A DNA stretch of 64,000 bases from positions 1,353,189,834 through 1,353,253,833 of the forward strand of contig CM066033.1 in the NCBI GenBank assembly GCA_033557465.1, written 5' to 3'. The stretch is from Ichthyophis bannanicus. Taxonomy: Eukaryota; Chordata; Amphibia; Gymnophiona; Ichthyophiidae. Numbering within the stretch: position 1 is the stretch's first letter; each line of letters opens with the position of its first letter. The notes beneath the pieces are model-generated. The model did not search any database and was not told the DNA's origin. It was given only the letters and a program-made list of their open reading frames with translations. Both the position numbers and the translations under genes were made by a program. Below are positions 39,350 to 49,007 of this stretch, piece by piece.

Positions 39350-41108
39350 AATTTCCAATGTGCAGCAAGACAAGACAAGGAGAAGTACTACAATGACACA
39401 TGCAAGGAAATAGAATCAGAAAGAACAAGATCAGCTTTTCTAAAGCTATGAGAGTTAAAGAAAAAATTCTAGCCTTGAATTAGAATGCTACAAGATGCTC
39501 AAGGATCCATGTCGAATAATGCTGAGAAGATCAAGAAAAGTTGGAAAGAATATACAAAGTCGTCATACCATAAAGATCAAGTGGACTAACAGCCGTTGCA
39601 ACCTGTTCCTTATGATCAGGAACCATTGGTGATGAAAGAAGAAGTCAAAGCAGCAATGAAAGCCTTATCAAAGAACAAAGCACCAGGCATTGATGGCATT
39701 CTCATTGAAGTAAAGCAGCAATCGAATGAAGCTGTTACCATACTTACAAGGCTCTGCCAGGAAATTTGGAAGATGAATTCATGGCCAACTGACTGGAAAA
39801 ATCTGTGTTCATCCCAATACTGAAGAAATGTGACCTGACTGACTGTGGAAATTATAGCACAATCGCTCTGATCCCACATGCCAGCAAGATTCTACTCATG
39901 ATCATTCAGCAGAGACTACAACCATACCTGGAACGAGAACTGCCTGAAGTGCAAGCAGGGTTCAGGAAAGGGCGAGGAATGACAGAGATCATTACGGATG
40001 TGAGATGGATCCTTGAAAAGATAAGAATACCAAAAGGATATCCTTATGTGTTTTATTGACTACAGCAAGACCTTTGACTGTGTTAACCATGAGAAACTGG
40101 GCCACATTAAAGAAGCATGGGTATACCAGAACATCTGATAGTTGTCTTGCACAACCTTTACATTGATCAAGAAGCAACAGTTTGAATGGAACAAGGAGAA
40201 ACAGAATGGTTTAAAAGCAGCAAAGGTGTATGACTTCCCCCCTACCTCTTTAATTTATATGCAGAACAAATCATCAGAGAAGTAGGTCTGTATGAAGATT
40301 ACCAAGGTGTGAATATTGGTGGAAGACTCAGCAGCAACCTCCGCTGTGCTGATGATACCACATTACTGGCTGAAAGTGAAGATCTGAAACATTTGCTTCT
40401 CAAGATCAAGGGACCATAGTCTTAAAATGGGCCTGCAACTTAATGTAAAGAAGACAAAAATCCTGACAACTGGCAAAATCAATAAGTTCATCATTGATGG
40501 AAAAGAAATCAAAATAGTTGACAACTTTAATGTACTTGGATCAACAATCAAAAAAGGACCAGCAGTCAAGAAATCCAACAATGTATTGCTCTTAGTAGAA
40601 TGGCTATGAAGGACCCAGACAAAACTCAAGAGCAGAGATGTCTCTTTGCATACAAAGATTTGACTTGGTATTTTCAATAACGTCATATGGATGCAAAAGT
40701 TGGACAGTGAAAAAGATAGACAGGAAGAAAATTGATGCTTTTGAATTATGATGCTGGCGTCGAATACTGTGTATATCATGGACTGTCCGAAGAACAAACC
40801 AGTCAGTACTAGAGGAGATCAAACCTAAGCTTTTCTTATAAGTTCAGATGATAAGACTTCAATTTTCATACTTTGGACACATCCTGTGAAGAGAGAGAAT
40901 GTTGGAGAAAGACATAATGCTTGGCAAGGTGGAAAGTCACCGTAAAAGAGGAAGGCTGGCAAATGAGATGGATTGATATAATAACAGTAGCTATGGATAC
41001 CACTCTGTCAACAATGAGCCGCTTGACTTAAGACTGAAGAAAGTTTAGGTCAGCTATCCAGAGGGTCACCAGACGTCGACATCAACTCAGTGGCACGTAA
41101 CAGCAGCA
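39350..41108 (+). mobile_element. RTE (BovB-like) LINE, 5'-truncated
   Basis: It begins in the EN-RT linker (about 39360) and runs to a 3' end with the C-terminal TLSTMSRLT and RRRHQLSGT text, then GTAACAGCAGCAAAA. RTE elements have one protein with AP endonuclease and RT and a very short 3' UTR, as here. Confidence 0.8.
39580..41095 (+). pseudogene. RTE LINE reverse transcriptase, broken
   Basis: Blocks in order: EVKAAMKALSKNKAPGIDGI near 39632-39695, DCGNYSTIALIPHASKILL near 39842-39895, QRLQPYLERELPEVQAGFRKGRG near 39910-39978, a degraded motif A (YSKTFDCVNHEKL across a frame break near 40062-40095) and YLFNLYAEQIIREVGL near 40240-40285. The catalytic box is Cys-Ala-Asp-Asp at 40348-40359, with the usual Tyr changed to Cys. 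Then come GLQLNVKKTKILTTG and the C-terminal blocks (LGKVESHRKRGRLANEMD-like, near 40920-40975). About six frame shifts and stops. Confidence 0.82.
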
Positions 41109-41519
41109 AAATAAGAACTACAAAAACAAACTCCTGCTACAGAGTATGCACACAGCAAAGAAATAGGGTGCAACATCTCTCATCACAAAACAAATCAAAA
41201 TATATAAAAAAATAAAATTCATCACCCAATCCCTAAAGCAACAACAATCATGAGGAAGGCAAATAAGAAATAAACAAAGAAAAAAGTAACCAAATAAATA
41301 TATTCTATACTTATTTCAATCTGAAATTACTTACATCCCAAATAATCCCAGCGAATCACTTGGAGGCAGCCTCTAAAATTACTAAATTATTATTTGAGTT
41401 TCCTGTGATTGAATCAATGTTTGTGATTGAGAGGATCCAAAAAATATATAATCCTTCCCTAGGAGCTTAATTAAGCACGTCCTAAAGAACTTAAAAAAGA
41501 AGGTCTTCCCCAACGACAG
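41109..41519. other. No gene recognised
   Basis: AT-rich sequence directly after the RTE tail; no motif seen. Confidence 0.45.
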
Positions 41520-41755
41520 TGCTCTTAACTTCAAGCATTGTGGAATCTGTGTACCTTTTTGGGACCCCGACAGGTACGTGTGATCTGGATGGCCACTGTT
41601 GGAAACAGGATATTGGGCTTGATGGATCTGGGTCTGATCCAGTATGACATTTATTTATTTATTCACAGAATTTAAAAAAGGGACTATAGTAGTTGGTATG
41701 GAAGGGCAGACTGGGTAGGCTATAGGGTCTTTTTCTGCTGTTATGTTTCTGTAAG
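41520..41755 (+). mobile_element. Two CR1-type LINE 3' tails in tandem
   Basis: CTGGATGGCCACTGTTGGAAACAGG and GGTCTGATCCAGTATGAC (41587-41650) form the 3' end of the CR1 family seen at 4450-4540. A TTTATTTATTTATT run follows, then GGCAGACTGGGTAGGCTATAGGGTCTTTTTCTGCTGTTATGTTTCTGTA in pieces (41705-41752), the 3' end of a second CR1 subfamily with a TTTCTATG-like tail. No coding part. Confidence 0.65.
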
Positions 41756-41769
41756 GTAAAACCATAAGA

Positions 41770-42260
41770 GAATATCTTACTCATTTTAAATTTGACTCCT
41801 ATAAGAAAGGTACAAATTCAAGTTATATGACATGTCAATGCAGTTGGTGTGCTATGACATTAGATGGACCAGATTGGATTTATCCAGGCACAAGAGCATG
41901 CTGTAAATCATATTATCATACATATGGCAAGTCTTGCCTTTGCTGTTTACATTATACTCTGCCCTTACTCTTTTAATTTATGTTGGTCAAAGTAAGGGTC
42001 GAATTACTGTAGGTTGTGAGTGAACAAACACTATGGCCATATTTCTACTAGAAACCTGTCTGCTCCATTGGTTGAGCAGTGGATTGATAAGAATGATAGC
42101 TTGGAAAATGTATATTGGTGTGTTATTGATGTATGTAAAATGTAGTGGCAATACAGAGTGTAGACTTAACTATTCTGAGCAGTCTTAGATATTTAAATTA
42201 GACACAATTGCTCCGAATGGGCTCAGTTTGGAGGATGAATGACTATTTGTGTTGTAAAGT
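41770..42260 (+). pseudogene. Penelope-like element relic PLE-3, GIY-YIG region
   Basis: In mixed frames: CQCSWCAMTLDGPDWIYP, then YTLPLLF and LIYVGQSKGRITVG (the GIY-YIG strands), then LSAPLVEQWIDKNDSLENVYWCVID and SQIFKLDTIAPNGLSLE. These parallel PLE-1 residues (LSAPLVQHCIDFNHSFSDIQWRIID and SWIFRTNSVEPMGLNLE) in the same order. RT is not seen. The relic is in the plus orientation. Confidence 0.65.
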
Positions 42261-43590
42261 TGGATTGGCTGCTTGACCCTTAGGGGTTTAGAATGCTGGT
42301 ATCATATTTTTGTGTTTTCATAATTCATGGAAGGAATTTGAAGAATGAGTTTGAAGAAAAGAGTACTTGTTGTTAAAGTGAATGATGACCGATCGTAGGA
42401 CGATTCGCTGATGTAGAAAAGAATCTTCGAAAAACAATATTATTGGATTTGCAGTGTAGGGGAGAGAGGACTGCATGTTTTGCATAGATAAGTTTGATGT
42501 ATAACTGAATTATTTAAGAATTGAGATGACGTAATAGTACAAATTTAAATGGATTGATGATGTAATTACCGGGAGAGAGAAGACATCCTTTTGTACTGAG
42601 GTTTTGAAGTTAACATAGTCACCTAACATGCACACATTCCCTAATGCTACCGATCTTTCAATGTCAATTAATTCAAGAAATTACAACCTAGTATTCTCAT
42701 ACATTCTGTCCTTATGGCTAGATTACAATTACTATGAGTAAATGTTATTATTCCAGATTTATTCATACATTGTAATCATATCTTAAATGTATTAAATTTC
42801 CATTAACTTTAGCCTGCTGTTTTTTTATCCCAGTTTGTTCAGATATTGTAATTGTATATTAAATGTTATCAGCTTTCGTTAACTGTATACCCTAAAATTT
42901 AGTTAAGTGTAAACCATTTCGACTGGTAGGAAAAGTTGTATAGAAGGTGTTAGATAAATAAACATGTTTAACATGATTTTTAAATGGAAAATAGCGAGGC
43001 TGAGATGTTGTTGTGGTTTCATTGTAAAATAGGTACTTTGAAATGTTTATATCAGCATATTATGATGAAATAACTTCCCCACATGTCTGTCAGCCATCTA
43101 TTATTTTAAGTATTAAAAAACAATCCTATCCTGAGCACTGCAGAACATAGCCACATGCTGAAAAGATGGATAACAATCCGCAAACATCTTGCATTCCAAG
43201 GACAGATTTACTGCTGTGAAAACATATGCCCCAAATTAGGACCTATTTAGTTGTTCAGCCCTATCCCTATGATGAATTATGACAATAGAATATTAAATTA
43301 ATTTATGAATGTTAGCAGTTTTATTGCCCATGGAGGATAATCTTAGCTAATTTTTAGATGTGAAGAAATGAAGATAAAGCCAAAGACAAAGTCTATGGAA
43401 CTCTCAGAAATTGAAATTGGAAGAGAAGAAGCACCCTTTAATATGTGTTTCTGTATATTTAGATGCCACACATCATATCTTTTTTAAGGTCTTGGGTCGG
43501 TCCTGCAGACAGTCCTTTCCTTTGAATGTGTCACAGTCAAGAATAGGTGAATTTTCTCAGTTTCACTTTTAAGCTTCTACATGTTCCTAA
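42261..43590. other. No gene; probably Penelope 3' region, then AT-rich sequence
   Basis: The first 200 bases follow the Penelope relic and include CTGATGTAG with CGAAAAAC at about 42408-42436 (see findings). The remainder is AT-rich with no support for any gene. Confidence 0.4.
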
Positions 43591-43710
43591 AACTACAGCC
43601 ATGCCACTTTGAATGAGCCCAATCTCATCTGATCCTGGAAATTAAGAAGAACCAGGGCTGGCTAGTACTCGGATGGGAGACCACCTTGGAATATGAATTG
43701 CTGCATGCTT
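43591..43710 (+). pseudogene. 5S rRNA pseudogene
   Basis: The 120-base stretch follows vertebrate 5S rRNA along its whole length: CTACAGCCATGCCAC at the start, CAATCTCATCTGATC, then CCAGGGCTGGCTAGTAC and CGGATGGGAGACCACC over the internal promoter, and TGCTGCATGCTT at the end. About one base in six is changed, and helix partners are mismatched. It lacks the LINE-type tail of a SINE3 element. It is best read as a dispersed 5S pseudogene. Confidence 0.85.
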
Positions 43711-43730
43711 ACTGCACAGAACAAGAAAGA

Positions 43731-43924
43731 CCTGGAAATCTACTACCGACCAACTGGCCAAAATGAGCAGATGGATGATGAAATGTTAAAAGAATTCAGG
43801 GAAGCAAACAAAAATTACAACACAGTAATAATGGGTGATTTCATTTACGCTGGTATCGACTGAGTCAGTATCACAGGTAGGATATGCTAGGGAGATAAAG
43901 TTTCTAGATGACCCTAGTCCTAAG
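43731..43924 (+). mobile_element. CR1-like LINE fragment, endonuclease part
   Basis: YYRPTGQNEQMDDEMLKEF, REANKNYNTVIMGDF and YAGID follow in one frame, ending after the text CTAGTCCTAAGTG. The same point in the copy at 47110 reads CTAGTCCTTAGTGG, so the LINE is cut exactly where the hAT end begins. Confidence 0.8.
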
Positions 43925-44030
43925 TGCAGCGGTTCTCAATCTGTGGGTCACAACCCCCATGGGGGTCACCACAGGATTTAGCAGGAGTCGCCTCACTCCG
44001 CCACTAAAAACAAAAACAAACAAAAAAAAA
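43925..44030 (+). mobile_element. hAT terminal sequence resembling the SPIN family
   Basis: CAGCGGTTCTCAATCTGTGGGTCACAACCCCC with the following inverted GGGGGTCACCACAGGATTT is very close to the terminal sequence of SPIN-type hAT transposons, which are known for wide horizontal spread among tetrapods. The matching far end (GAGAACCGCTG) is not found in the window, so the element is incomplete or its other end has diverged. The family name is from memory of its terminal sequence. Confidence 0.6.
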
Positions 44031-44140
44031 ACAAAACATACAAGTTGCTGCCGAGTCTGCTTCTCGGCAGCAGCAAACTCACCATTTCCCTTCTAATGCA
44101 GCCGCAGCTCCCTGCCTTTTAAGGCACCGCGGCTGAGACT

Positions 44141-44286
44141 GTGAAACCGTTGCGGAGCCGTCCAGTCTCTCGACGGGCTCCGTGCAGCATTGTCCTGCCT
44201 CCAAAGGGAGTTGTTTACCACTTCGGAGACGGGACAATACTGCACGGAGCCCGTCAAGAGACTGGACGGCTCTGCAACAGTTTCAC
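44141..44286. repeat. Large inverted repeat (hairpin) with 55-bp arms
   Basis: Bases 44141-44195 and 44232-44286 pair at 51 of 55 positions around a 36-base loop. All four differences are C/T or G/A changes, three of them at CpG sites. The arms contain CCGTCCAGTCTCTCGACGGG and its partner. Confidence 0.9.
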
Positions 44287-44397
44287 AGGCACAGCTGCAG
44301 TTCCCTAAGAGACACGGAGCCGTGGCTGCAGAAGAACAGGGCAGTAGCAGGCAGACAGGGAGAAGGGAGGATGTGGCAGGGAACCTGCAATGGGGCT

Positions 44398-44790
44398 GAC
44401 ATGAGGGAGGGAGGGGGCTGACATGGAGGGATGGATAGAGGGAGGGGGGCTGACATGGACAGGGGCGACTGACATGGAGGGAGGGAGGGAGGGGAGGGAG
44501 GAAGGGAGCAGACATGGTAATAGGGGGGCCTGAGATGGATGGAGGGAATGAGAAGTGGGCTGACATGGAGGGATGGATGGATGGATGGATAAATGGAGGG
44601 AGGGAGGGGGGCTGATGGATGGAGAGAGGGGGAGGGGGCTGACATGGAGAGAGGGGGGCTGACATGGATGGAGGGGGGCTGACATGGATGGAGGGAGGGA
44701 GGGGAGGGCTGACATGGAGAGATGGAAGGAGGGAGGGGTGGCTGACATGGATGGATGGAGGGAGGGGGGCTGACATGGACAAAGGGAAGA
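44398..44790. repeat. Degenerate minisatellite, GGCTGACATGGA unit
   Basis: About a dozen irregular units of GGGCTGACATGGA followed by variable GGGA/TGGA tracts; spacing runs from about 20 to 60 bases. The opposite strand gives long Pro/Ser/His frames, which are a by-product of the repeat. Confidence 0.9.
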
Positions 44791-45289
44791 GACAGGGGGA
44801 CATACTGGACAGACGGGGATAAATGCTGGACAGAGGGGAGAGACAGTGCGGGTTAGGATTATAATGGGCTGATGGAAGGACTAGCACTGGTAATGGGCAG
44901 ATCGGGGGGCTAGGACTGGTAATGGGTTGATTAGAGAAGGCTAGGACTGGGAATGGACTGATCAAGGGGGGTTGGGACCTGTGTAATAAGCAAGCCTTTA
45001 CTAAGTTCCCTCCCTCTCACCCCGATTCCCACCCACCCCAGGCATAATCCTAGCTTTATAGGGTCTTACACCTATTAAGGGGGGAGTGCTGTTCAAATTT
45101 CCTCCTAGGTTCAGCTGATTATCCTCACCAGGAATAGATGAATTAAGGCCCTGAAAGTAATTAATCTTGAGGTGAACAAAGTCCCTCATACTTATTTGGT
45201 ATAGTTGTATTAGTACAAGAATCCCTAGCAATTAAAAATAACTTAAATAACTAAACAAAACCCTAAAACTAAGATTCAGACAGCCATCC

Positions 45290-46125
45290 AGCAGCGAGAT
45301 CGGGGTTATCCATTTTTTTGTATTGAGTGTCACATGTATGATTTTTTCCCAGTTGGTAAGAGGTCTTATGTGTACACTAAGTGCAAGGAGCTCTTTGTCC
45401 TCAGGGAACAAGTCCAATCTCTGGAGGCTAGAGTAGCAGATTTGGAAGACATAAGGAAGTCAGAGAGGTACATAGACGAGACCTATAGGGATATAGTATT
45501 TGTAGCCCCACCTGCAGTCTGGCAGCCTCTCAGGGGTCTCGTGAAAGGAGAGCATCATCTTGGTGAGGCAAGAAGTGATCCTGTAGCTAGGACCTGTCCA
45601 CAAAGAGATGTAATACCCTCTTGCACCAAGGAGGTTTCTCTAGGGACATGTGCCATGAGGGATAGGCTAGGACAGACATTATAGTGGGTGATTCAAGCAT
45701 ATACATAGTTGGGTGGCTGGTGGACGTGAGGATCGCCTGGTAACATGCCTGCCTGATGCAAAGGTAGCAGACCTCATGTACCATATAGACAAGGTTTTAG
45801 ACACTGCTGGTGAAGAGTTTGTTGTTTTGGTACATATTGGTACCAATGACATAGAAAAATGTGTGAGGGAGGTTCTGGATGCTAAATATAGGCTTTTAGG
45901 TAGGAAGTTGAAATCCAGAATTTCCAGAGTAGCCTTTTCTGAAATGTTTCCCCTGCCACCCCACAGGGCCCTAAAGGCGGGTGGAGCTCCAGAGTCTAAA
46001 TACGTTCATGAGACAATGGTACAAAGAAGAGGATTTTAGACTTGTTAGGAACCGGGCAACTTTCTGAGGAAGGGAGGGGCTCTTCCGAAGGGATGGGATG
46101 CACCTTAACCTGGATGGAGCCACGC
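45290..46125 (+). pseudogene. CR1 ORF1 with zinc motif and SGNH-esterase domain, broken
   Basis: The N-terminus has CIECHMYDF and a Cys-rich partner (YTKCKEL), then a coiled coil (LREQVQSLEARVADLEDI). The C-terminal part is a GDSL/SGNH hydrolase: VGDSSI-like near 45690, REDRLVTCLPDAKVADL (45733-45775), then VLVHIGTNDIEK (45826-45862) and KLKSRISRVAFSEM. The last catalytic block (DGMHLNLDGA near 46095-46125) is in another frame. Esterase-bearing ORF1 proteins are known in the CR1 clade. Frame breaks near 45685 and 46040 show it is dead. Confidence 0.82.
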
Positions 46126-46299
46126 TGCTTGCATTAACATTTAAAAAGGAGATAGAGCAGCTTTTAAACTAGATAATAGGGGAATGTTGACAGTCGCCCA
46201 AAAGCTCATGATTCTGAACAATGTATCCTTGAAGGATACTAAAAAACAGGGAAGTTAGGACATCCAAACAGAGAGGTTCCAATAAAGATAAGTTACCCA

Positions 46300-47640
46300 G
46301 ATGCCCTTAAGTACAGAGCTGAAAGATTCCAAATTAACCTATCAAATGATAACCAGATAAATATGTTTGAAATACAATCTCTAAAATTCCTGTATGCAAA
46401 TACTAGAAGTCTAAAAAATAAGATGTTAGAGTTAATATATATTGCTCTAAATGAGAGATTAGATATGATTGGTATCTCAGAGACATGGTGGCAGGAGGAC
46501 AACCAAAGGGATACTAGGTACAAACTATATCACATTCCTAGAGTAGACCAAATTGGTGGAGGGATTGCACTCTGTTAGAGAGGGTATTGAGTCACATAGG
46601 ATTAAAGTTTTGCAGTTAACAAAATACGCTGTAGAATCTCTATGGATAGAAATTCCATGTAAAAAGGGGAAAACAATGGCAGTGGGGGTGTACTTATCGA
46701 CTGCCTGGCCAGAATGAACAGACGGATAAGAAATGCTGAAAGAAATCAGGGATTTTTTAAATTTATTTAACAGGTTTTATCTACCGCTTTATCATTTCTA
46801 TCAAAGCGGTTTACATTGAAACTTAAACTTGGTAATGTACATTAAACAGGGACATTGATAACTTGGATTTTTTTTCTGAGGCAATGGAGAGTTAAGTGAC
46901 TTGTCCAAGGCCACAAGCAGTGCCAGAGGGAAGCTAACAAAAGTTACAGCACTGTAAAAATGTTGGGCGATTTCAATTACCAGAGTATCGACTGGGTCAA
47001 TGTCACAGCAGGACATGTTAGGGAGATAAAGTTTCTAGATGAAATAAATGACTGCTTCTTGGTGCAGCTGGTTCATGAACCGAAAAGAGGGAAATCTATT
47101 TTGTACCTAGTCCTTAGTGGAACATAGGATCTGATGCAAGAGATAAGGGTGTTGGAGCCACTTGGCAATAGTGATCATAACATGATAGCTTTTGATCTAA
47201 TAAATGGAGGAAGGACAGCAAGGAAATCCACATGTTTCCTTTTTAACTTTCAAAAGGGAGACTGATAAAATGAGGAAAATAGGTAAGAAAAAATTAAATA
47301 GAGCAGCTGCAAAGGTTAAAGATTTACATCAAGCATGGGCATTGTTTAAAAATACTATCTTGGAAGCCCAGACCAAATTTATACTATGCTTTAAGAAAAG
47401 TGGAAGGAAGGCCAAAAAACTGCCAGCATGGTTTAAACGCGAGGTCAGAGATGCTGTTGCTGCCAAAAAAGCATATTTCAGGAACTGGAAAAAGGAGTCA
47501 AATGGTGAAAATGGGAAACAACATAAGCATTACCAAGTTAGATGCAAGGCATTTATAAGGCAGGCAAAGAGAGAATTTGAAAAAAAAGCCTGCCGTGGAA
47601 GGAAAAATGCATAATAACATGTTTTTCAAGTACATTCATA
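46300..47640 (+). pseudogene. CR1 ORF2 endonuclease and linker, broken
   Basis: SLKFLYANTRSLKNKMLELIYIALNERLD and GISETWW near 46375-46490 form the start of the AP endonuclease (the Asn and Glu of the active site are visible). VKMLGDFNYQSIDWV near 46953-46995 and GNSDHNMIAFDLINGG near 47165-47215 complete it (Asp and His). The Lys-rich linker (KSGRKAKKLPAWFKREVRDAVAAKKAYFRNWKK in pieces, 47398-47490) follows. RT is missing. Confidence 0.85.
46753..46926 (-). mobile_element. CORE-type SINE, 5'-truncated, inserted in CR1
   Basis: On the minus strand it carries the core (GGCCTTGGACAAGTCACTTAACTCTCC in pieces), then the tail with AATGTAAACCGCTTTGATAG and AAAGCGG...TAAAACCTGTTAAATAAA. The duplication AGGGA lies at 46748-46752 and 46927-46931, and the CR1 frame continues on both sides. 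The full version is at 51131. Confidence 0.85.
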
Positions 47641-47745
47641 GCCAAAAAAACTATGAGACAGTCAGTTGGACCATTGGATGATAGAGGAGTAAAAGGGGTG
47701 CTAAGTGAAGACAAGGGCATAGCGGAGAGACTGAATTAATTCTTA

Positions 47746-49005
47746 TGGATAATTCTATTTATTGGCAAACAGAATGTACATACATACACATACCATCAGT
47801 GGGTGGTGACTCTTACACCCACCAATTCTAATAACATCAGAGCTGTTTACACTTTTGGTTTATTCCCCTCCCTCCACAACCAGCCTCTCCCTCTTCAAGT
47901 CTGTGTCTTAATCAACACATAATCACTGCATTTCAGAACATATTAACACTCTGGTACGCTTCCATAGAGCTATACAAACAATATGCCCTACCCACCAAGT
48001 GCATGCATACTGTCATCATAAGAGTTTACGTGCTCTTTATATTGCATAAAAACTGATTTGTACTTCCATTTTAACATTCTTACGTTCTCTTTGTATTTCT
48101 TTCTGTGTTTCCTGCCCATGCCATAACCCCTACCCTCCCCCCCCCCAATCAGTCCCAGTGAATTCCTTGCCTTATGTTCTTGCAAGCATCACAATATCAC
48201 TGTGTCACCGAGCTCCCTTAATCTGCAGGCACACCAACTTCCATTAAACATTACGATATTACCTTTTCCATGGGGAACAAATAACAGGAGAAAGCTTAGA
48301 AAACCTCCACCCATTGTAACATATTGGTCTGGAGTGGGTTAAGAGCCACAGAACCAGACCCATATGTTACCCCCGGTGTACCTCCCTATTGTGCCATCTA
48401 CCACCAACCCATCTCCCAAATCCCCCCTGCACCTCCCACCCAATATGGCTATATTATATATTTATGCTGAGACCTCTCCACGAAAAGGTCTCCATGCCCT
48501 GCCAAAACTCACCCACAACCAAAAACACTATTTTTGATATGCTTCTAGGTCCTGCCAGGCATACTCTATCCTTCCACAAATGTTATCTACCCTAATCCAA
48601 TACTATATTAATCTCCCAGTATGTGCTACCCCCTCCCACCCTCCCCTAGGTGCTTCGCGAATCCTGCCAACCTTGATTCTATTCTTCCGCTCATCCACAT
48701 TGATTAAGCACTCTGCTGCGAGCCGCAGGAGTGAAAATATCCAAATAGGGGCACAATTCTTCCAAAAAATGGTCCCATTTATGAGCACTCTGAGCCCTTT
48801 CTCGCTTCATTAAGAGAGCAACATATAGAGCCTCCCTCCATTGCCAGTACATCAGACCCCGTGGTGCCAACCAGGCCTGAAGAATCACCTTATGGGCTAT
48901 TAATAAGGCTAATCAAATCCAAGTTCGAATTATCCCCCTGGGCTCTTGATTCTTAGACAATATGTCCAAGACAATAGAATTGGAAGGCAATCGACCCACC
49001 CCGGG
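47746..49005 (-). mobile_element. L1/Tx1-like LINE 3' end
   Basis: On the minus strand, 49000-48690 encodes PSNSIVLDILSKNQEPRGIIR, KVILQAWLAPRGLMYWQWREAL and HKWDHFLEELCPYLDIF, the C-terminal style of L1/Tx1 RT proteins. About 900 bases of 3' UTR-like sequence follow down to 47746. Assignment to the L1/Tx1 group is by motif style only. It is joined at 49005 to a family A DIRS fragment. Confidence 0.55.
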
Positions 49006-49007
49006 GT

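Larger units (their letters stand above)
45231..47745 (+). mobile_element. CR1-like LINE with ORF1 and part of ORF2, 3'-truncated
   Basis: The longest 5' part of the CR1 family in the window. It carries ORF1 (about 45290-46120) and the endonuclease part of ORF2 (46300-47740). The CR1 text stops at about 47745 (GAGAGACTGAATTAATT...), where an unrelated minus-strand LINE end begins. A SINE sits at 46753-46926. Confidence 0.85.

Noticed and set aside
43591..43710. Functional 5S rRNA gene
   Set aside because: About one base in six differs from vertebrate 5S, changes hit paired helix positions, and no clear T-run terminator follows.
44398..44790. Regularly spaced repeats suggesting a CRISPR-like array
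   Set aside because: Units and spacings are irregular, there are no unique spacers of constant length, and the context is a vertebrate nuclear genome.
44093..44965. 290-codon minus-strand frame rich in Pro, Ser and His
   Set aside because: It is the antisense reading of the GGCTGACATGGA minisatellite and its neighbours; the repeat explains both openness and composition.
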